Assembly: GCF_001941505.1 (NCBI RefSeq)
Contig: NZ_CP009248.1
Coordinates: 1,612,001-1,676,000, forward strand
Origin: Corynebacterium sphenisci DSM 44792
GTDB lineage: Bacteria > Actinomycetota > Actinomycetes > Mycobacteriales > Mycobacteriaceae
Direction of reading: 5' to 3'
DNA length: 64,000 bases
The notes beneath the pieces were generated by a model. The model was not told where the DNA came from and did not search any database. It worked only from the letters and a program-made list of their open reading frames with translations. Each line of letters opens with the position of its first letter. The first letter of the stretch is position 1. Positions 19,795 through 28,364 of the stretch are shown in pieces. The position numbers and the translations under genes were made by a program.

Positions 19795-20034
19795 CTACGC
19801 CTGGTCCCGGTGGTTGACGATCCGGCGCACCTTCGCCCAGTTCACCCCGCCCATGGCCACCCCGACGACCACGCACAGCACCAGCAGCGTCCAGGATCCG
19901 GCGAGCAGGCCCAGCACCACCCCGGAGGCCACCCCGCCGCCGGTCCACGTCACCGCGGCCCGGGCGTGCTTGCGCACCGCCTGCTTGCGCTGCGCGATCG
20001 GGTTGGTCGGACGGGGCTGAAGGCTGCTGCTCAT
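19795..20034 (-). CDS. small two-helix membrane protein
   Basis: Encodes 79 residues: a basic, Pro/Gln-containing N-terminus, two hydrophobic stretches around VTWTGGGVASGVVLGLLAG and WTLLVLCVVVGVAMGGV, and a short basic tail (KVRRIVNHRDQA). TATGAT at 20042-20047 ends 7 nt before this ATG; an ATG four codons earlier overlaps that box and is unlikely to be used. The S4 gene starts 10 nt downstream of its stop. No known family recognised. Confidence 0.7.
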   Translation of the reverse strand: MSSSLQPRPTNPIAQRKQAVRKHARAAVTWTGGGVASGVVLGLLAGSWTLLVLCVVVGVAMGGVNWAKVRRIVNHRDQA

Positions 20035-20058
20035 GCCCCGGATCATAGCGGGGCGGAG

Positions 20059-21261
20059 TCAATCCCCGACGGTGCCCGCCGTGGTCGCGCCGAGCACCCC
20101 GGTGCGCTCCAGTTCGGCGATCTCCGCCTCGTCCAGGCCGAGTCCGGCGAGCACCGCACGGTTGTCCGCGCCGCGATCCCGGGGCCCGAAGCGCACCCGC
20201 CCCGGGGTGCCGGTGAGCTTGATCGGGATGCCGATTCCGCGGTACCCGTCCTCCTCCACCACCATGCCGCGGTGCCGGACCTGGGGATGGGCCAGCGCCT
20301 CGCTGACCCTGTTCACCGCCCCGGCGGGTACACCGGCGGCGAGCATCGCCTCGGCGAGCTCCTCGCGGCCCCGGCGGGCGATGAGCGGGCCGAGCACCTC
20401 GCGCAGCTGCGCCCGGTTGCGCACCCGGTCCGGGTTGGTGGCGAACCGCTCCCCGGCGGCCTCCCCTTCGGCGCCGAGCACCTCCAGGGCGCGCCGGTAC
20501 TGACCGTCGTTGCCCACGGCCAGGAAAAGTGGCCCGTCCGCGGCGGCGAAGGTCTCGTAGGGGGCGATCGTGGGATGGGCCACCCCGGTGCGCACCGGAT
20601 CCGCCCCGGAGGCGAGGTAGGTGTAGGCGTGCGGGTGCAGGATGGCCAGCGCCGAATCCAGCAGCGCCATGTCCAGCAGCTGGCCACGGCCGGTGGTGTC
20701 CCGGGCACGCAGCGCCATCAGCACCCCGGCCATCGCGTTGAGGCTGGTCACGATGTCCACCAGGGGGATCCCGATGCGCATCTCGGGCCCCTCGGCCTCC
20801 CCGTTGATGCTCATCAGCCCGGAGTTCGCCTGGATCACCGCGTCATAGCCGGGCGCGCCGCCGAGCGGGCCGTCGGTGCCGTAGCCGGTGATCCGGCAGT
20901 GCACGAGATGCGGGAACTCGTCCGCGATGGTCGTGTCGTCAAGGCCCCAGGCGGCGAGCGTTCCGGCCTTGAAGTTCTCGAGCAGCACATCGGCGCCGGC
21001 GAGCATCCGGCGCAGCACCGCCTGCCCGCCCGGGGTGCGCAGATCCAGGCTGACATTCGCCTTGTTGCGGTTCAGCCCGGTGAAGTAGGCGCTGTGGTCC
21101 TCCCGGAAGAACGGCGGCCCCCAGTACCGGGTCTCGTCGCCGCGGGGCGGCTCCACCTTGATCACCTCCGCCCCGTGGTCGGCGAGCATCTGACCGCACA
21201 TGGGCCCGGCGAGCACACGGGAGGCGTCGATGACGCGGATCCCCTCCAGGGACATGGTCAT
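20059..21261 (-). CDS. CaiB/BaiF-type (class III) CoA transferase
   Basis: Encodes 400 residues of the family that moves CoA between carboxylic acids. Typical marks are LEGIRVIDASRVLAGPMCGQ, LADHGAEVIKVEPPRGDETR, FTGLNRNKANVSLDL, the ENFKAG segment with the neighbouring LLENF, CRITGYGTDGP and GYDAVIQANSGLM (the Asp in this last segment is at the conserved catalytic position). It would activate the substrate of the surrounding catabolic cluster. The ATG at 21261 follows GGAAACGACC and overlaps the stop of the MFS gene by 4 nt (ATGA), so translation is coupled. It is the last gene of the operon starting at 24676. Confidence 0.9.
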   Translation of the reverse strand: MTMSLEGIRVIDASRVLAGPMCGQMLADHGAEVIKVEPPRGDETRYWGPPFFREDHSAYFTGLNRNKANVSLDLRTPGGQAVLRRMLAGADVLLENFKAGTLAAWGLDDTTIADEFPHLVHCRITGYGTDGPLGGAPGYDAVIQANSGLMSINGEAEGPEMRIGIPLVDIVTSLNAMAGVLMALRARDTTGRGQLLDMALLDSALAILHPHAYTYLASGADPVRTGVAHPTIAPYETFAAADGPLFLAVGNDGQYRRALEVLGAEGEAAGERFATNPDRVRNRAQLREVLGPLIARRGREELAEAMLAAGVPAGAVNRVSEALAHPQVRHRGMVVEEDGYRGIGIPIKLTGTPGRVRFGPRDRGADNRAVLAGLGLDEAEIAELERTGVLGATTAGTVGD

Positions 21262-22496
21262 GGTCGTTTCCTTTCCTGTTGCGCCCCCGGCGCCTGGCGG
21301 GGGGCGGTGTAGTACGTGGCGGTGGTCAACGCGGCCACCGCGGTGAGCGCCCCGGAGACGATGAAGACCGCCCCGGGGCCGAAGGGGCCGGTGAGCGCGC
21401 CGGCCGCGGCCGGCACCACCGCCTGGGCGAGCCGGTTGCCGGTGAGCCGCAGCGACAGCGCCACCGCCCGGACCCCGGGATCGACCAGCAGCGCCACCCA
21501 GTTCATGGACAGCGGCTGGCTCATCCCCCAGCAGAAGCCGACCACCGCGAGCAGCAGGGCCAGCGCAGGCACCCGGCCGGTGAGCGCGACGCCGAGGATC
21601 GCCGGGGCGGAGCCGGCCATCGCCCAGGTGAGCAGCCGGGGCCCGTCGGCGATGCGCAGCAGCAGCGGCATCGCCCCCCGGGAGACCATGGAGAACACCG
21701 AGCGCAGCGCCACCAGCAGGGTCACCGTCAGCGGGGCGATGCCATGGGCCTGTCCGACCACCGGCAGATAGGCGGTGATGAGGTCGATCCCGGTGAGCAC
21801 CACCAGGCTGGCGTAGATCGCCGCGGGCATGCCCCGGATGCCCAGGATCGCCACCGGCCGGCCGGCGCGCGCGGCGGCCCCCGGCGCCGCCCCGGCGGTC
21901 GCGCCGGGCACCCGGGGCAACGCCGCCATCAACGGGAGGGCCAGGGCAATCGCCGCGCTCATGGTGAGCAGCGCCCAGCCCACGGCGACCTCCCCGCCGG
22001 GGACGACCCCGCCGGTGGCGCGGTTCTGCCACTCCACCAGCAGCCCCGCGACCGGAGTGCCCAGGGACTGGCCGGCGGCCACGGACAGCGAGAACAGCGC
22101 GAAGCCGTTGACGAAACGGTGCGGTTCGGACTGCTCCACCACCACGCCCTGCCCGGCGAGGAAGGTCATCACCTGGCCCAGTCCAAGCAGGGCGTTGCCC
22201 GCGGCGAGCACCGCCAGGGTCGGCCCGAGCAGGATGAGCAGGCAGGCCAGCAGGCTGAGCACCCCGCCGGCGAGCATCACCGCCCAGCTGCCCCGGGTAT
22301 CCACCCGATGGCCGATCCGCAGCGCGACCAGCAGCGGAACCAGGGCGAAGGAGGCGGCCACCAGGCCGACCGCGGCCCCATCCCCGCCGAGGTTGATCAC
22401 CCGGTAGGAGACGAGCACCCGGATCGCGTCATACGCTCCGTGCACCAGCACCCCGGAGGCGAACATCAGGCGCAGTGGCGCCACCGGTCCCGCCAT
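21258..22496 (-). CDS. MFS transporter
   Basis: Encodes 412 residues with about 11-12 hydrophobic segments and a charged cytoplasmic loop after helix 2 (LRIGHRVDTRGSW), matching the major facilitator loop pattern. It sits between the CoA transferase and an acyl-CoA dehydrogenase, with a 4-nt overlap downstream and a 6-nt gap upstream, so it belongs to the same operon. It may import the substrate or export an intermediate; a TRAP system in the neighbouring operon also offers uptake. Substrate unknown. Confidence 0.85.
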   Translation of the reverse strand: MAGPVAPLRLMFASGVLVHGAYDAIRVLVSYRVINLGGDGAAVGLVAASFALVPLLVALRIGHRVDTRGSWAVMLAGGVLSLLACLLILLGPTLAVLAAGNALLGLGQVMTFLAGQGVVVEQSEPHRFVNGFALFSLSVAAGQSLGTPVAGLLVEWQNRATGGVVPGGEVAVGWALLTMSAAIALALPLMAALPRVPGATAGAAPGAAARAGRPVAILGIRGMPAAIYASLVVLTGIDLITAYLPVVGQAHGIAPLTVTLLVALRSVFSMVSRGAMPLLLRIADGPRLLTWAMAGSAPAILGVALTGRVPALALLLAVVGFCWGMSQPLSMNWVALLVDPGVRAVALSLRLTGNRLAQAVVPAAAGALTGPFGPGAVFIVSGALTAVAALTTATYYTAPRQAPGAQQERKRP

Positions 22497-22502
22497 TGGC
22501 GG

Positions 22503-23549
22503 CTACTTCCCCGGCGGCGGGACCCCGACCGGCCCATCGTGCACGACCAGGTCCCACACCGTCTCCGGGTCGGTGCCGCGGGCTGCCGCGCCGAGGGCGA
22601 CCTCCCAGGCGCGGATCGAGCCGAACTCGGCGCGCCAGGTCATCGCGGCATTGGTGTACCGGTGCAGGCTGTGCTCCCCGGTGGTGCCGATCGCGCCGAG
22701 CGCCTGGTGGGTGTTGCGCACCACCGTGGAGGCGGCCCGGCCGACCACGGATTTCGCCACCGCCACCCGGTAGGCCGAGCCCGGTCCGCGCAGGTCGGTC
22801 TCGATCGCCTCGGCCAACGCCAGATCCGCCGCGGAACGCGCCAGGGCGGCCTCGGCGACGGCGTCGACGATGAGGTTCTGCACCGACTGGAACTTCGCCA
22901 GCGGCCGGCCGAACTGGGTGCGGGTGACCACGTACTCCCGGGCCAGGGCGTTGGCGGTCTCCAGGGCGGCGACGGTCTGCAGGCAGCGGGCCAGCGCCCC
23001 GCGCAGCTGCAGTTCGGCCACGTCGTCCTCGCCGATCTTCGCGCCGGCGTCCAGCAGGGCCGGATCCACGGTGAGCGCGCACCGGGGTTCGCGGCCCAGG
23101 GCCGGGTACCCGGTGCACTCGGCGGCACCGGGGGCGATCTCGGCGACCCGCCAGACGCCGTCGCGGCGGCCGAGCAGCACCAGCGCCTCGGCTCGGTCGC
23201 CCCAGGCCACCGGGGCGGCGGCACCGGTGTCGTCGATCCGGGCCAGGGTGCGGATCCGGTCATCGGATCCCAAACCCGCCCGGTCGGCCAGCCAACCGGC
23301 GAGCAGGTCGGCCTCCACGTAGGGGGCGGGCACGCCGCGGGCGGCGGCGGCCCCGGCCAGTGCCGCGGCCTCGGCCCAACCGGCCTCGGAGCCGCCGGCC
23401 GCGGCCGGCCCGGTGAGCCGGGCCAGGCCCAGCTCCCGCAGCGTGGCCCACAGCCCGGCATAATCCTCGGGCTCGGCGGCGGCGCGGTCCAGCACGCCGT
23501 CGATGAGGTCGCGCAGGTCCTTGTCCACGATGGTGTCGATGATGCTCAT
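22503..23549 (-). CDS. acyl-CoA dehydrogenase, shorter subunit of a pair
   Basis: Encodes 348 residues of the acyl-CoA dehydrogenase fold. REYVVTRTQFGRPLAKFQ and NLIVDAVAEAALAR are the conserved third-domain entry; HQALGAIGTTGEHSLHRYT is the family C-terminal segment. The N-terminal domain is shortened and lacks the usual FAD/substrate loop seen in the partner. Start abuts the stop of the other dehydrogenase (1-nt overlap). Adjacent non-identical dehydrogenases of this type form alpha2beta2 enzymes in actinobacterial steroid and acid catabolism, so I infer a heteromer. Confidence 0.88.
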   Translation of the reverse strand: MSIIDTIVDKDLRDLIDGVLDRAAAEPEDYAGLWATLRELGLARLTGPAAAGGSEAGWAEAAALAGAAAARGVPAPYVEADLLAGWLADRAGLGSDDRIRTLARIDDTGAAAPVAWGDRAEALVLLGRRDGVWRVAEIAPGAAECTGYPALGREPRCALTVDPALLDAGAKIGEDDVAELQLRGALARCLQTVAALETANALAREYVVTRTQFGRPLAKFQSVQNLIVDAVAEAALARSAADLALAEAIETDLRGPGSAYRVAVAKSVVGRAASTVVRNTHQALGAIGTTGEHSLHRYTNAAMTWRAEFGSIRAWEVALGAAARGTDPETVWDLVVHDGPVGVPPPGK

Positions 23550-24676
23550 CAGCGAAGCTCCAATCCCCGCGCGATGACGCCGCGCAGGATCTCGTTGGTA
23601 CCGCCGCGGAGGGTGAAGCCCGGGCGCTGGACGACCCCGGCGCGCAGCAGCTCACGCAGGGCCGGGTCATGGTCGGCCTCATCGCCGACGGCGGCGTCGA
23701 CGAGGTCGACGAGATCGCCCTCGGTGGCGGTGCCGAGCACCTTCACCAGGGCGGCGGGCACATCGGCCTCCCCGCCGGCCTGCAGGGTGTCCGCCACGGT
23801 GCGGGAGAGCCCGTGCAGTCCGGCGAGCCGGGCCAGGGCCCGTCCCCCGGCGGCCTCGTCGAGGACGGGCCCGCCCCCGCCGATGGGGGCGAGCGCCTCG
23901 GCGAAGAGCCGGAAGGAGGACAGGAAGCGCTCCGGGCCGGAGCGTTCGAAGGCCAGCTCGGAGTTCACCTGGCGCCAGCCGGCGCCGATATCGCCGAACA
24001 CCATGTCATCGGCGACGAACACCCCGTCGAGGATCACCTCGGAGAAGTGCCGGGACCCGGACATGGACTCGATGGGCCGGATGGTCACGCCCTCGGTGCG
24101 CAGGTCGAGCAGGAACTGGCTGAGCCCGGCGTGCCGATCCGCAGGATCGACCGGGGCGGTGCGGGCGAGGCAGAAGAAGGCCTCGGAATGCTGTGCCCCG
24201 GAGGTCCACACCTTGGTGCCGGTGACCCGCCAGCCGCCCTCGACCCGCTCGGCGCGGGTGCGCACGCTCGCCAGGTCGGAGCCGGAGTCCGGTTCGCTCA
24301 TCCCGATCGCGAAGCAGCATTCGCCGGCCGCGATCCGGGGCAGGTACTCGCGCTTCTGCGCCTCGGTGCCGTGGGCGAGCAGCGAGGGGGCGATCTGGCG
24401 GTCGGCGACCCACTGCGCGGCCACCGGGGCACCGACGGCGAGCAGCTCCTCGGTGACCACGAAGCGCTCCACGAAGCTGCGCCCGTGCCCGCCGTATTCC
24501 ACGGGGATGGTCATGCCCACCCAACCGTGTGCGGCGAGTTCGCGGGTGAAGTCCTCGTCCCACCGGGTGAGCCAGGTGTCGATGCTGGGGGTGAACCGCC
24601 CTTCCTTGATCTTCTCCGCCAGGAAGCGGCGGACGTCGAGCCGCAGCCTGCGCAGCTCGGGGGCCTCGGTCGTCAT
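23549..24676 (-). CDS. acyl-CoA dehydrogenase, larger subunit of a pair
   Basis: Encodes 375 residues. Recognisable are GWVGMTIPVEYGGHGRSFVE, CFAIGMSEPDSGSDLASVRT (flavin-contact region), WRVTGTKVWTSGAQHSE, a Glu in the LAFERSGPERF segment that is a candidate catalytic base, and GGTNEILRGVIARGLEL at the end. It would oxidise an acyl-CoA at C2-C3 and pass electrons to ETF. It is first of the operon; ATG at 24676 follows GAGGAGTCCAT. The promoter region carries the palindrome at 24735-24748. Confidence 0.9.
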   Translation of the reverse strand: MTTEAPELRRLRLDVRRFLAEKIKEGRFTPSIDTWLTRWDEDFTRELAAHGWVGMTIPVEYGGHGRSFVERFVVTEELLAVGAPVAAQWVADRQIAPSLLAHGTEAQKREYLPRIAAGECCFAIGMSEPDSGSDLASVRTRAERVEGGWRVTGTKVWTSGAQHSEAFFCLARTAPVDPADRHAGLSQFLLDLRTEGVTIRPIESMSGSRHFSEVILDGVFVADDMVFGDIGAGWRQVNSELAFERSGPERFLSSFRLFAEALAPIGGGGPVLDEAAGGRALARLAGLHGLSRTVADTLQAGGEADVPAALVKVLGTATEGDLVDLVDAAVGDEADHDPALRELLRAGVVQRPGFTLRGGTNEILRGVIARGLELR

Positions 24677-24709
24677 ATGGACTCCTCACGTCGTAGTGAC
24701 CGTGCTCAC

Positions 24710-24748
24710 ACTCTACACCAAAACTACTGATTTGCGTAGCATGCTACG
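24710..24748 (-). promoter_or_regulatory. acyl-CoA dehydrogenase operon promoter with palindromic operator
   Basis: Toward the dehydrogenase gene, TAGAGT (24710-24715) is the best -10. The perfect palindrome CGTAGCATGCTACG occupies 24735-24748, overlapping and flanking the -35 position. A CGTAGTG half-site follows at 24692-24698. The region is much more AT-rich than the genes. The divergent IclR gene starts at 24806, and its protein is the obvious candidate ligand. Related sequences recur at 29534-29573. Confidence 0.6.
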
Positions 24749-24805
24749 TTATTTCGGTGCATGGTCCATGACCTGGGATGTTCGCCGGGTTGCTACCCTG
24801 GCCGC

Positions 24806-25537
24806 ATGACTGAGCCCATGCGACCCCGGCACCGCACGGTGGACCGGGTGGCCGCGATCCTGGAGCTGGTGGCGCGCTCGGAGGGGCTCACCCTCACCGA
24901 TATCGCCCAGGGCCTGGACTATCCGCTGAGCACCACCCAGGGCCTGGTCAACGGGCTCACCGCGACCGGCTACCTCGATGAGCGGGACAAGCGCTACACC
25001 CTCGGCATGGCCCCCTACCTGATCAACGCGATGGCCGGCCGGCGCCCCATCGAGGTGGTCAACCAATCCGAGATCGACGCCATCTTCGCGGAGACGGGGC
25101 TGGTCACGGTGCTGGCCATCGCCGTCGATGAGCGGGTGTTCTACCTGCACCACGCCGCGGACGGGATGTCCTACCGCTACCTGACGGAGAACTTCCTGCC
25201 CCGATCGCTGCTGCGCACCTCCTCCGGCTGGGTGCTGTTGGCCGGGATGGAGCGCCGCGACCTGTGGTCCTACCTGCGCACCCGGCCCGAGGAGCAGGAG
25301 GGGTACGTGGAGGCCTTCCTCGCCGCCGCCGGGGACATCGCCGACACCGGGGTGTGCGCCTCCCCGGCGGTGGCCGAGCGCGGCGTGGACGGGGTCTCCG
25401 TGGCGGTGCGGCAAAACGGCCGCACCGTCGCCGCGGTCGGCGTGATCGGCTCCCATGAGGAGATCGCCGCCCGGCGCGAGGAGCTCGTGGAGGTGCTGCT
25501 GCGCCGGCGCCGCGGCTGGGAGGCCGCCGCCGGCTGA
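24806..25537 (+). CDS. IclR-family transcriptional regulator
   Basis: Encodes 243 residues. The N-terminal winged helix-turn-helix is RTVDRVAAILELVARSEGLT, then LTDIAQGLDYPLSTTQGLVN, followed by YLDERDKRYTLGMAPYLIN at the wing. The C-terminal effector domain includes VLAIAVDERVFYLHHAADG and the late GVDGVSVAVRQNGRTVAAVG. TACCCT (24794-24799) ends 6 nt before the ATG, so the mRNA is probably leaderless. It lies between two minus-strand operons with shared palindromes and probably controls both. Whether it represses or activates cannot be seen; the palindrome near the -35 of one operon and downstream of the start of the other fits repression. Confidence 0.9.
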   Translation: MTEPMRPRHRTVDRVAAILELVARSEGLTLTDIAQGLDYPLSTTQGLVNGLTATGYLDERDKRYTLGMAPYLINAMAGRRPIEVVNQSEIDAIFAETGLVTVLAIAVDERVFYLHHAADGMSYRYLTENFLPRSLLRTSSGWVLLAGMERRDLWSYLRTRPEEQEGYVEAFLAAAGDIADTGVCASPAVAERGVDGVSVAVRQNGRTVAAVGVIGSHEEIAARREELVEVLLRRRRGWEAAAG

Positions 25538-25551
25538 GCCCCGGCACACCG

Positions 25552-25589
25552 CCGCCCCCGCCTCCGGCCGGAGCCGGTGACGGGGGCGG
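25552..25589. terminator. bidirectional hairpin between iclR-type gene and hydratase gene
   Basis: CCGCCCCCG (25552-25560) pairs with CGGGGGCGG (25581-25589), and the loop contains the self-complementary CTCCGGCCGGAG. It lies between two convergent stop codons and can end both transcripts. Confidence 0.6.
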
Positions 25590-25600
25590 TTGCGCGCGGG

Positions 25601-26428
25601 CTAGCGGCCGCGGTACTCGCCCCGGCGCTTCTCCGCGAACGCGGCCAGCGCCTCCCGATGATCCTCGGCGTGATGGGCCAGGGCCTGCATCGCCGCGGAC
25701 ATCTCCAGCAGGGCCGGCAGCGACTGATGCTGGGATTCGCGCAGGAGGGTCTTCGCCATGCGCACCGCATGCGGCGGGTTCTTCGCCACCCGCCCCGCCA
25801 GCTCCCGGGCCGCCTCCATCAGCTCCCCCGGTTCCACGACCCGGTTCACCAGGCCCCACTCCAGGGCGGTGGCCGCATCGATCCGGTCCCCGGTGAGCGC
25901 CATCTCCGCGGCCCGGGCCCGGCCGATGGTGCGGGTGAGCAGCCAGGCGCCGCCGTCGCCGGGGATGATGCCCAGGCCCACGAAGCTCTCCGCGAACCAG
26001 GCCCGGGTGGAGGCCACCCGGAGATCGCACATGAGGCTCAGGTCGCAGCCGGCGCCCACCGCGGGCCCGTTCACCGCGGCGATGAGCGGAACCTGGCAGT
26101 CGGCCAACGCCAGCGGGATCCGCTGGATGCCGTTGCGGTAGCCCTCGCGCAGCTCATAGGGGGAGCCGCCGAACATCCCCCGGCGCTCGGCCATGTCCTT
26201 GACGTTGCCGCCGGCGGAGAAGGCCGGCCCCGCCCCGGTGAGGACAACCGCCCGCACCCCGTGGTCCCGGTTGACCCGGGCGACGTTGTCCACCAGGGCG
26301 TCGATGATCCCGGGTTCGGAGATGGGGTTGCGGGAATCCGGCAGGTTCAGAGTCCAGGTCTCCACGTGGTCGGCGGCCTCGACGAGCAGCGGGGCGGCGT
26401 CGGTGTCGCGGGCGTCGGTCATGTCCAT
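25601..26428 (-). CDS. enoyl-CoA hydratase/isomerase family protein
   Basis: Encodes 275 residues of the crotonase fold. The oxyanion-hole segments are VVLTGAGPAFSAGGNVKDM and VPLIAAVNGPAVGAGCDLSL. In classical hydratases the second segment ends in Cys-Glu; here it is Cys-Asp, and the second acidic position seems to be the Glu of FAESFVGLGIIPGDGG. This could shift activity toward isomerisation or another crotonase reaction. It is last of the TRAP operon, 39 nt after dctM, with AAAGGAAACG before its ATG. It probably acts after the acyl-CoA dehydrogenase pair. Confidence 0.88.
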   Translation of the reverse strand: MDMTDARDTDAAPLLVEAADHVETWTLNLPDSRNPISEPGIIDALVDNVARVNRDHGVRAVVLTGAGPAFSAGGNVKDMAERRGMFGGSPYELREGYRNGIQRIPLALADCQVPLIAAVNGPAVGAGCDLSLMCDLRVASTRAWFAESFVGLGIIPGDGGAWLLTRTIGRARAAEMALTGDRIDAATALEWGLVNRVVEPGELMEAARELAGRVAKNPPHAVRMAKTLLRESQHQSLPALLEMSAAMQALAHHAEDHREALAAFAEKRRGEYRGR

Positions 26429-26467
26429 CGTTTCCTTTCGTTTCCTGTCAATGTCTCATGCCGGGGC

Positions 26468-27751
26468 TCAGATGAGATTCGGCACCCACAGCACCAGCTG
26501 CGGCCAGGCCAGCAGCACCGCGGCCATGGCCAGCATCGCCACCACGTAGGGGAAGGCCCCGCGGAAGACGGTCATCGGGGCCAGCCGCGCGGATTTGGCG
26601 ACCACGAAGACGTTGATGCCCATCGGCGGTGTGACCATGCCGACCTCGGCGAGCAGCACCATGAAGATGCCGAACCACACGGGGTCGTAGCCGAGGCCCT
26701 CCACCACCGGCAGCACCACCGGCACGGTCAGCGCGATGATCGCGATCTGGTCCATGAAGAAGCCGAGCACCACGTAGAAGGCCGCGATGAGGGCCATCAC
26801 CAGCAGCGCCGGCAGCGCCGAGGCCTCGATCGCGCCGACCAACCGGGGCGCGGCCCGGGTCTCGGTGAGGAAGTGGCCGAGCACATGCGCGGCCATGATG
26901 ATGGCCAGGATCATCGCGGTGGATTTCACCGTCTCCACCAGGCAGACCCCCACCGCGGTGAGGGTGAAGCGGCGTCGGGCGATGACCAGCACCAGCGCCG
27001 CGGCCGCGCCCAGGGCGGCGGCCTCCGTGGGGGTGGCGATGCCGAGGAAGATGGAGCCGACCACCGCGACGAAGATGATGAGCAGTGGCGAGGCCTGTCC
27101 CAGGTGCCGGGCCTTCTCGCCCAGGGTGGTGGGAGCGCCCATCGGCACCGAGGCCCGATCCCGCACCATGCCCAGGTACATCGTCGCGGCCATCGCCGCG
27201 GCGATGAGCACCCCGGGAAAGAACCCGGCGACGAGTACGTCGCCGACCGGGGCCTCGGCGGTGATCGCGTAGAAGACCAGGATGATCGATGGCGGGATCA
27301 TCGCCGCCAGGGTGCCCACCGAGGCGACCAGGCCGCCGGCGACATCCGGGCGGTAGCCCTCCCGGATCATTCGGGCCGTGGAGGTCTGCGCCAGGGTGGC
27401 CGCCGCGGCGGTGGAGGATCCGGAGACCGCGGCGAACGCGGTCCCCGCCCCGATGGAGGCGATTCCGGTACCGCCCGGGATCCGGCCGACAAGGCCCCGG
27501 GCGGCGTCGAAGAGGGAGTCCAGCAAGCCGGAGAGCAGCATGAACTGGGCCATCAGCATGAACAGGGGGATGGCGGTGAGCGCGGTGGAGCGCACCGCGG
27601 TCGCCGGGGCGGTCTGCATCACCGGCAGCACCAGGTCCAGCCCGCCCATCATCGCCAGGCCGAGCACCCCGGCGGCGAAGATGGCGAAGGACACCGGCAC
27701 CCGCAGCATGATGAGTGCCGCCAGGACGACGATGACGATGGTCAGCAGCAT
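26468..27751 (-). CDS. TRAP transporter large permease (DctM type)
   Basis: Encodes 427 residues, very hydrophobic, with about 12 membrane segments. Family marks include LLSGLLDSLFDAARGLVGRI, GGTGIASIGAGTAFAAVSGS, ATLAQTSTARMIREGY and PPSIILVFYAI near the first helical repeat, and GVMTPPMGINVFVV-like VTPPMGINVFVVAKSA near the end. It forms the Na+-driven channel with DctQ and receives substrate from the DctP lipoprotein. Start ATG lies 1 nt from the dctQ stop. Confidence 0.93.
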   Translation of the reverse strand: MLLTIVIVVLAALIMLRVPVSFAIFAAGVLGLAMMGGLDLVLPVMQTAPATAVRSTALTAIPLFMLMAQFMLLSGLLDSLFDAARGLVGRIPGGTGIASIGAGTAFAAVSGSSTAAAATLAQTSTARMIREGYRPDVAGGLVASVGTLAAMIPPSIILVFYAITAEAPVGDVLVAGFFPGVLIAAAMAATMYLGMVRDRASVPMGAPTTLGEKARHLGQASPLLIIFVAVVGSIFLGIATPTEAAALGAAAALVLVIARRRFTLTAVGVCLVETVKSTAMILAIIMAAHVLGHFLTETRAAPRLVGAIEASALPALLVMALIAAFYVVLGFFMDQIAIIALTVPVVLPVVEGLGYDPVWFGIFMVLLAEVGMVTPPMGINVFVVAKSARLAPMTVFRGAFPYVVAMLAMAAVLLAWPQLVLWVPNLI

Positions 27752-27752
27752 C

Positions 27753-28364
27753 TCAGCTCCCCTCCCCCGGGTCGTAGTCGGTCGCCGGGCCGGTCCACGG
27801 CGTGGTCAGCTCCCGCAGGACGTCGATCCCGGAGACGACCATGCCCATCGCCGCGGCCACCGGCACCATCACCCGCCAGGTCCAGCTGGGCCACGCGAGA
27901 TCGGCCATCCCCGGCGGGATCCGCTCGTCGATGGCGATGGCGAAGCCGGTGGCACGCCAGCCGGCGACCAGCAGCAGCGTGAACACGGCGAAGACGGTGA
28001 TCTCGGAAAGCAGGATGAGAAGCTTGCGGCCCCGTGGCGGGAATCTGCCGAACAGGGTGGCCACCGCGACATGCGAGGAGCTGCGGTAGGCCGTGACCAC
28101 CCCGAAGAAGGCGATCGCGACCATCAGGTACCGCTCCGCGAAGCCGATGTTCCAGCCCAGCGGGGCGGTGAAGATGGCGCGCAGCGCGACCTCGACCAGG
28201 GTGAGGATGCCGCTGGCGGCGATGGCGACCGCGGCGATCACCGCGCACACCGCCGAGATCGCGTTCTGCACCCGGTGCAGCCCGGGCAGCTCGTCGGTCA
28301 TGAAGCCGAAGGTGGTGCGCCGCCCGATGCCGTGGCGGCCGGGGTGCACGATGAGGTTCGTCAT
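27753..28364 (-). CDS. TRAP transporter small permease (DctQ type)
   Basis: Encodes 203 residues with four membrane segments: VCAVIAAVAIAASGILTLVE, ERYLMVAIAFFGVVTAYRSS, LLSEITVFAVFTLLLVAGW and WRVMVPVAAAMGMVVSG. The positively charged RFPPRGRKL loop lies between helices 2 and 3, as in the family. The ATG at 28364 overlaps the dctP stop (ATGA), so the start is well fixed. It anchors the large permease. Confidence 0.88.
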   Translation of the reverse strand: MTNLIVHPGRHGIGRRTTFGFMTDELPGLHRVQNAISAVCAVIAAVAIAASGILTLVEVALRAIFTAPLGWNIGFAERYLMVAIAFFGVVTAYRSSSHVAVATLFGRFPPRGRKLLILLSEITVFAVFTLLLVAGWRATGFAIAIDERIPPGMADLAWPSWTWRVMVPVAAAMGMVVSGIDVLRELTTPWTGPATDYDPGEGS

